DNA of 64,000 nt from Auanema rhodensis (Eukaryota > Nematoda > Chromadorea > Rhabditida > Rhabditidae): positions 9,920,001-9,984,000 of the forward strand of contig OZ059899.1 in NCBI GenBank assembly GCA_964057225.1, written 5' to 3'. Made by a program: the position numbers and the translations under genes. The notes beneath the pieces are model-generated. The model was given only the letters and a program-made list of their open reading frames with translations. It made no database searches and was not told where the DNA came from. This document shows, piece by piece, positions 63,336 through 64,000 of this stretch; within the stretch, counting starts at the first letter, position 1, and every line of letters starts with the position of its first letter.

Positions 63336-64000
63336 AGGATCAGTCTGTTCTGTTGGAGAACTGTAAGACATAAAATTTCAAACTAATAGGCTCTTTATCG
63401 AAGTAAATGTATAAGTTTAAATTGGATATCTAACAATCTTTTTCATTTTATTTCTTATTGTTTGTTTTAAAGTAGGAAAAACTAGTTCTTTTCTTTCTAA
63501 TTTTCATCCCAAATGCTTTCGAATTCCAGAAAAAAATATATACTGCCTTGTTCAACTAAGATTTCAGAAACTCTTATGAAAAAAAACTAAGACTATTGTG
63601 ATGAGAGAAATTAAGAGAAAAACTATGGAGCTGACATTACATTTTTCTACAATATCACTAGATTCGATATCATTGATATCCTGGAAACGTTATTCCTCTC
63701 CTTTTTGTATATCAAACGAGAGTTTTATGTAATCGTAGAAAAATCAGGATCAGTCTGTTCTGTTGGAGAACTGTAAGACATAAAATTTCAAACTAATAGG
63801 CTCTTTATCGAAGTAAATGTATAAGTTTAAATTGGATATCTAACAATCTTTTTCATTTTATTTTTTATTGTTTGTTTTAAAGTAGGAAAAACTAGTTCTT
63901 TTCTTTCTAATTTCCATCCCAAATGCTTTCGAATTCCAGAAAAAAATATATACTGCCTTGTTCAACTAAGATTTCAGAAACTCTTATGAAAAAAAACTAA
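63336..64000 (-). repeat. Inverted L and partial L at the window end
   Basis: This is an inverted L at 63336-63745 and the first 255 bp, left to right, of another L that runs past the window edge. The partial unit has a private 'attttattttttattg' near 63861. The array clearly continues beyond the window. Confidence 0.9.

Larger units (their letters stand above)
56279..64000 (-). repeat. Satellite array, inverted arm (S and L units)
   Basis: From 56279 to the window end the same satellite runs on the opposite strand: the reverse complement of this stretch gives ordinary S and L units. It holds 21 complete units in the left-to-right order L S L L S L L S L L L L S L L S L S L S L, then a partial L from 63746. 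There is no T unit and no tRNA. The L units include a subtype with 'ctcttgtttg' in place of 'ctctcgtttg' when read in the unit direction, which in the forward arm I saw only at about 14730 and 32527. Confidence 0.96.

Noticed and set aside
1-64000. CRISPR array
   Set aside because: The repeats abut each other without unique spacers, are hundreds of bases long, and the window has eukaryotic Pol III tRNA genes.
56278-64000. Perfect palindrome or fold-back of the forward arm
   Set aside because: The unit order and subtypes on the right arm do not mirror those immediately left of the junction. Similarity is that of the satellite family in general.
1-64000. Ribosomal DNA, histone or spliced-leader repeat
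   Set aside because: No rRNA core sequence, histone-like frame or spliced-leader motif is visible in any unit type.

Overview
The window is one AT-rich satellite DNA array from edge to edge. I found no protein-coding gene in it. The only recognisable genes are seven tRNA-Arg(ACG) genes or gene relics, all on the + strand. The tRNAs have Pol III internal promoters (box A and box B), no encoded CCA end and a downstream T7 terminator, so the host is a eukaryote. The tRNA body looks metazoan-type (an invertebrate is plausible), but I cannot name the organism from sequence alone.

Three related unit types make up the array. Taking each unit to begin at the g of the recurrent 'gattt/gattg' that follows 'gatcct', they are: S (short, 244-246 bp), L (long, 409-411 bp) and T (606-607 bp, an L unit carrying a tRNA and its 131-bp 3' flank). 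All share the segment from about 'gaaagcatt' to 'ctcgtttgatata'. S has an internal 24-bp tandem duplication where L has a roughly 195-bp segment. T is L with the tRNA block placed 198 bp from the unit start. Every L unit still reads 'gaacaaggc' at that point, and the ggc equals the first three bases of the tRNA.

Layout. 1-5157: mixed L and S. 5158-14706: tRNA domain, with six T units among L and S. 14707-31895: mainly S-L dimers with a 655-bp period, plus two runs of five S units. 31896-32502: the seventh T unit, inside a segment duplicated from about 14 kb. 33402-37574: three tandem copies of a 1391-bp higher-order repeat (S-S-S-L-S). 37575-56278: further mixed higher-order blocks, including seven consecutive L units (39950-42819) and two copies of an S-S-S-S-L block 3355 bp apart. 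At 56278/56279 the array switches abruptly to the opposite strand and stays inverted to the window end. There it is built mostly of 1065-bp trimers (S plus two L subtypes) and, further on, 655-bp dimers.

The + arm holds about 167 complete units and the inverted arm 21. Nested repeat periods, shared private mutations and hybrid units suggest repeated unequal exchange and local amplification. The tRNA genes are mostly confined to the left quarter. The commonest reading is that a tRNA-bearing satellite gave rise to tRNA-less derivatives that then spread, but insertion of the tRNA into an L unit is not excluded. I saw no mobile-element genes, CRISPR array, rRNA or telomere repeat.
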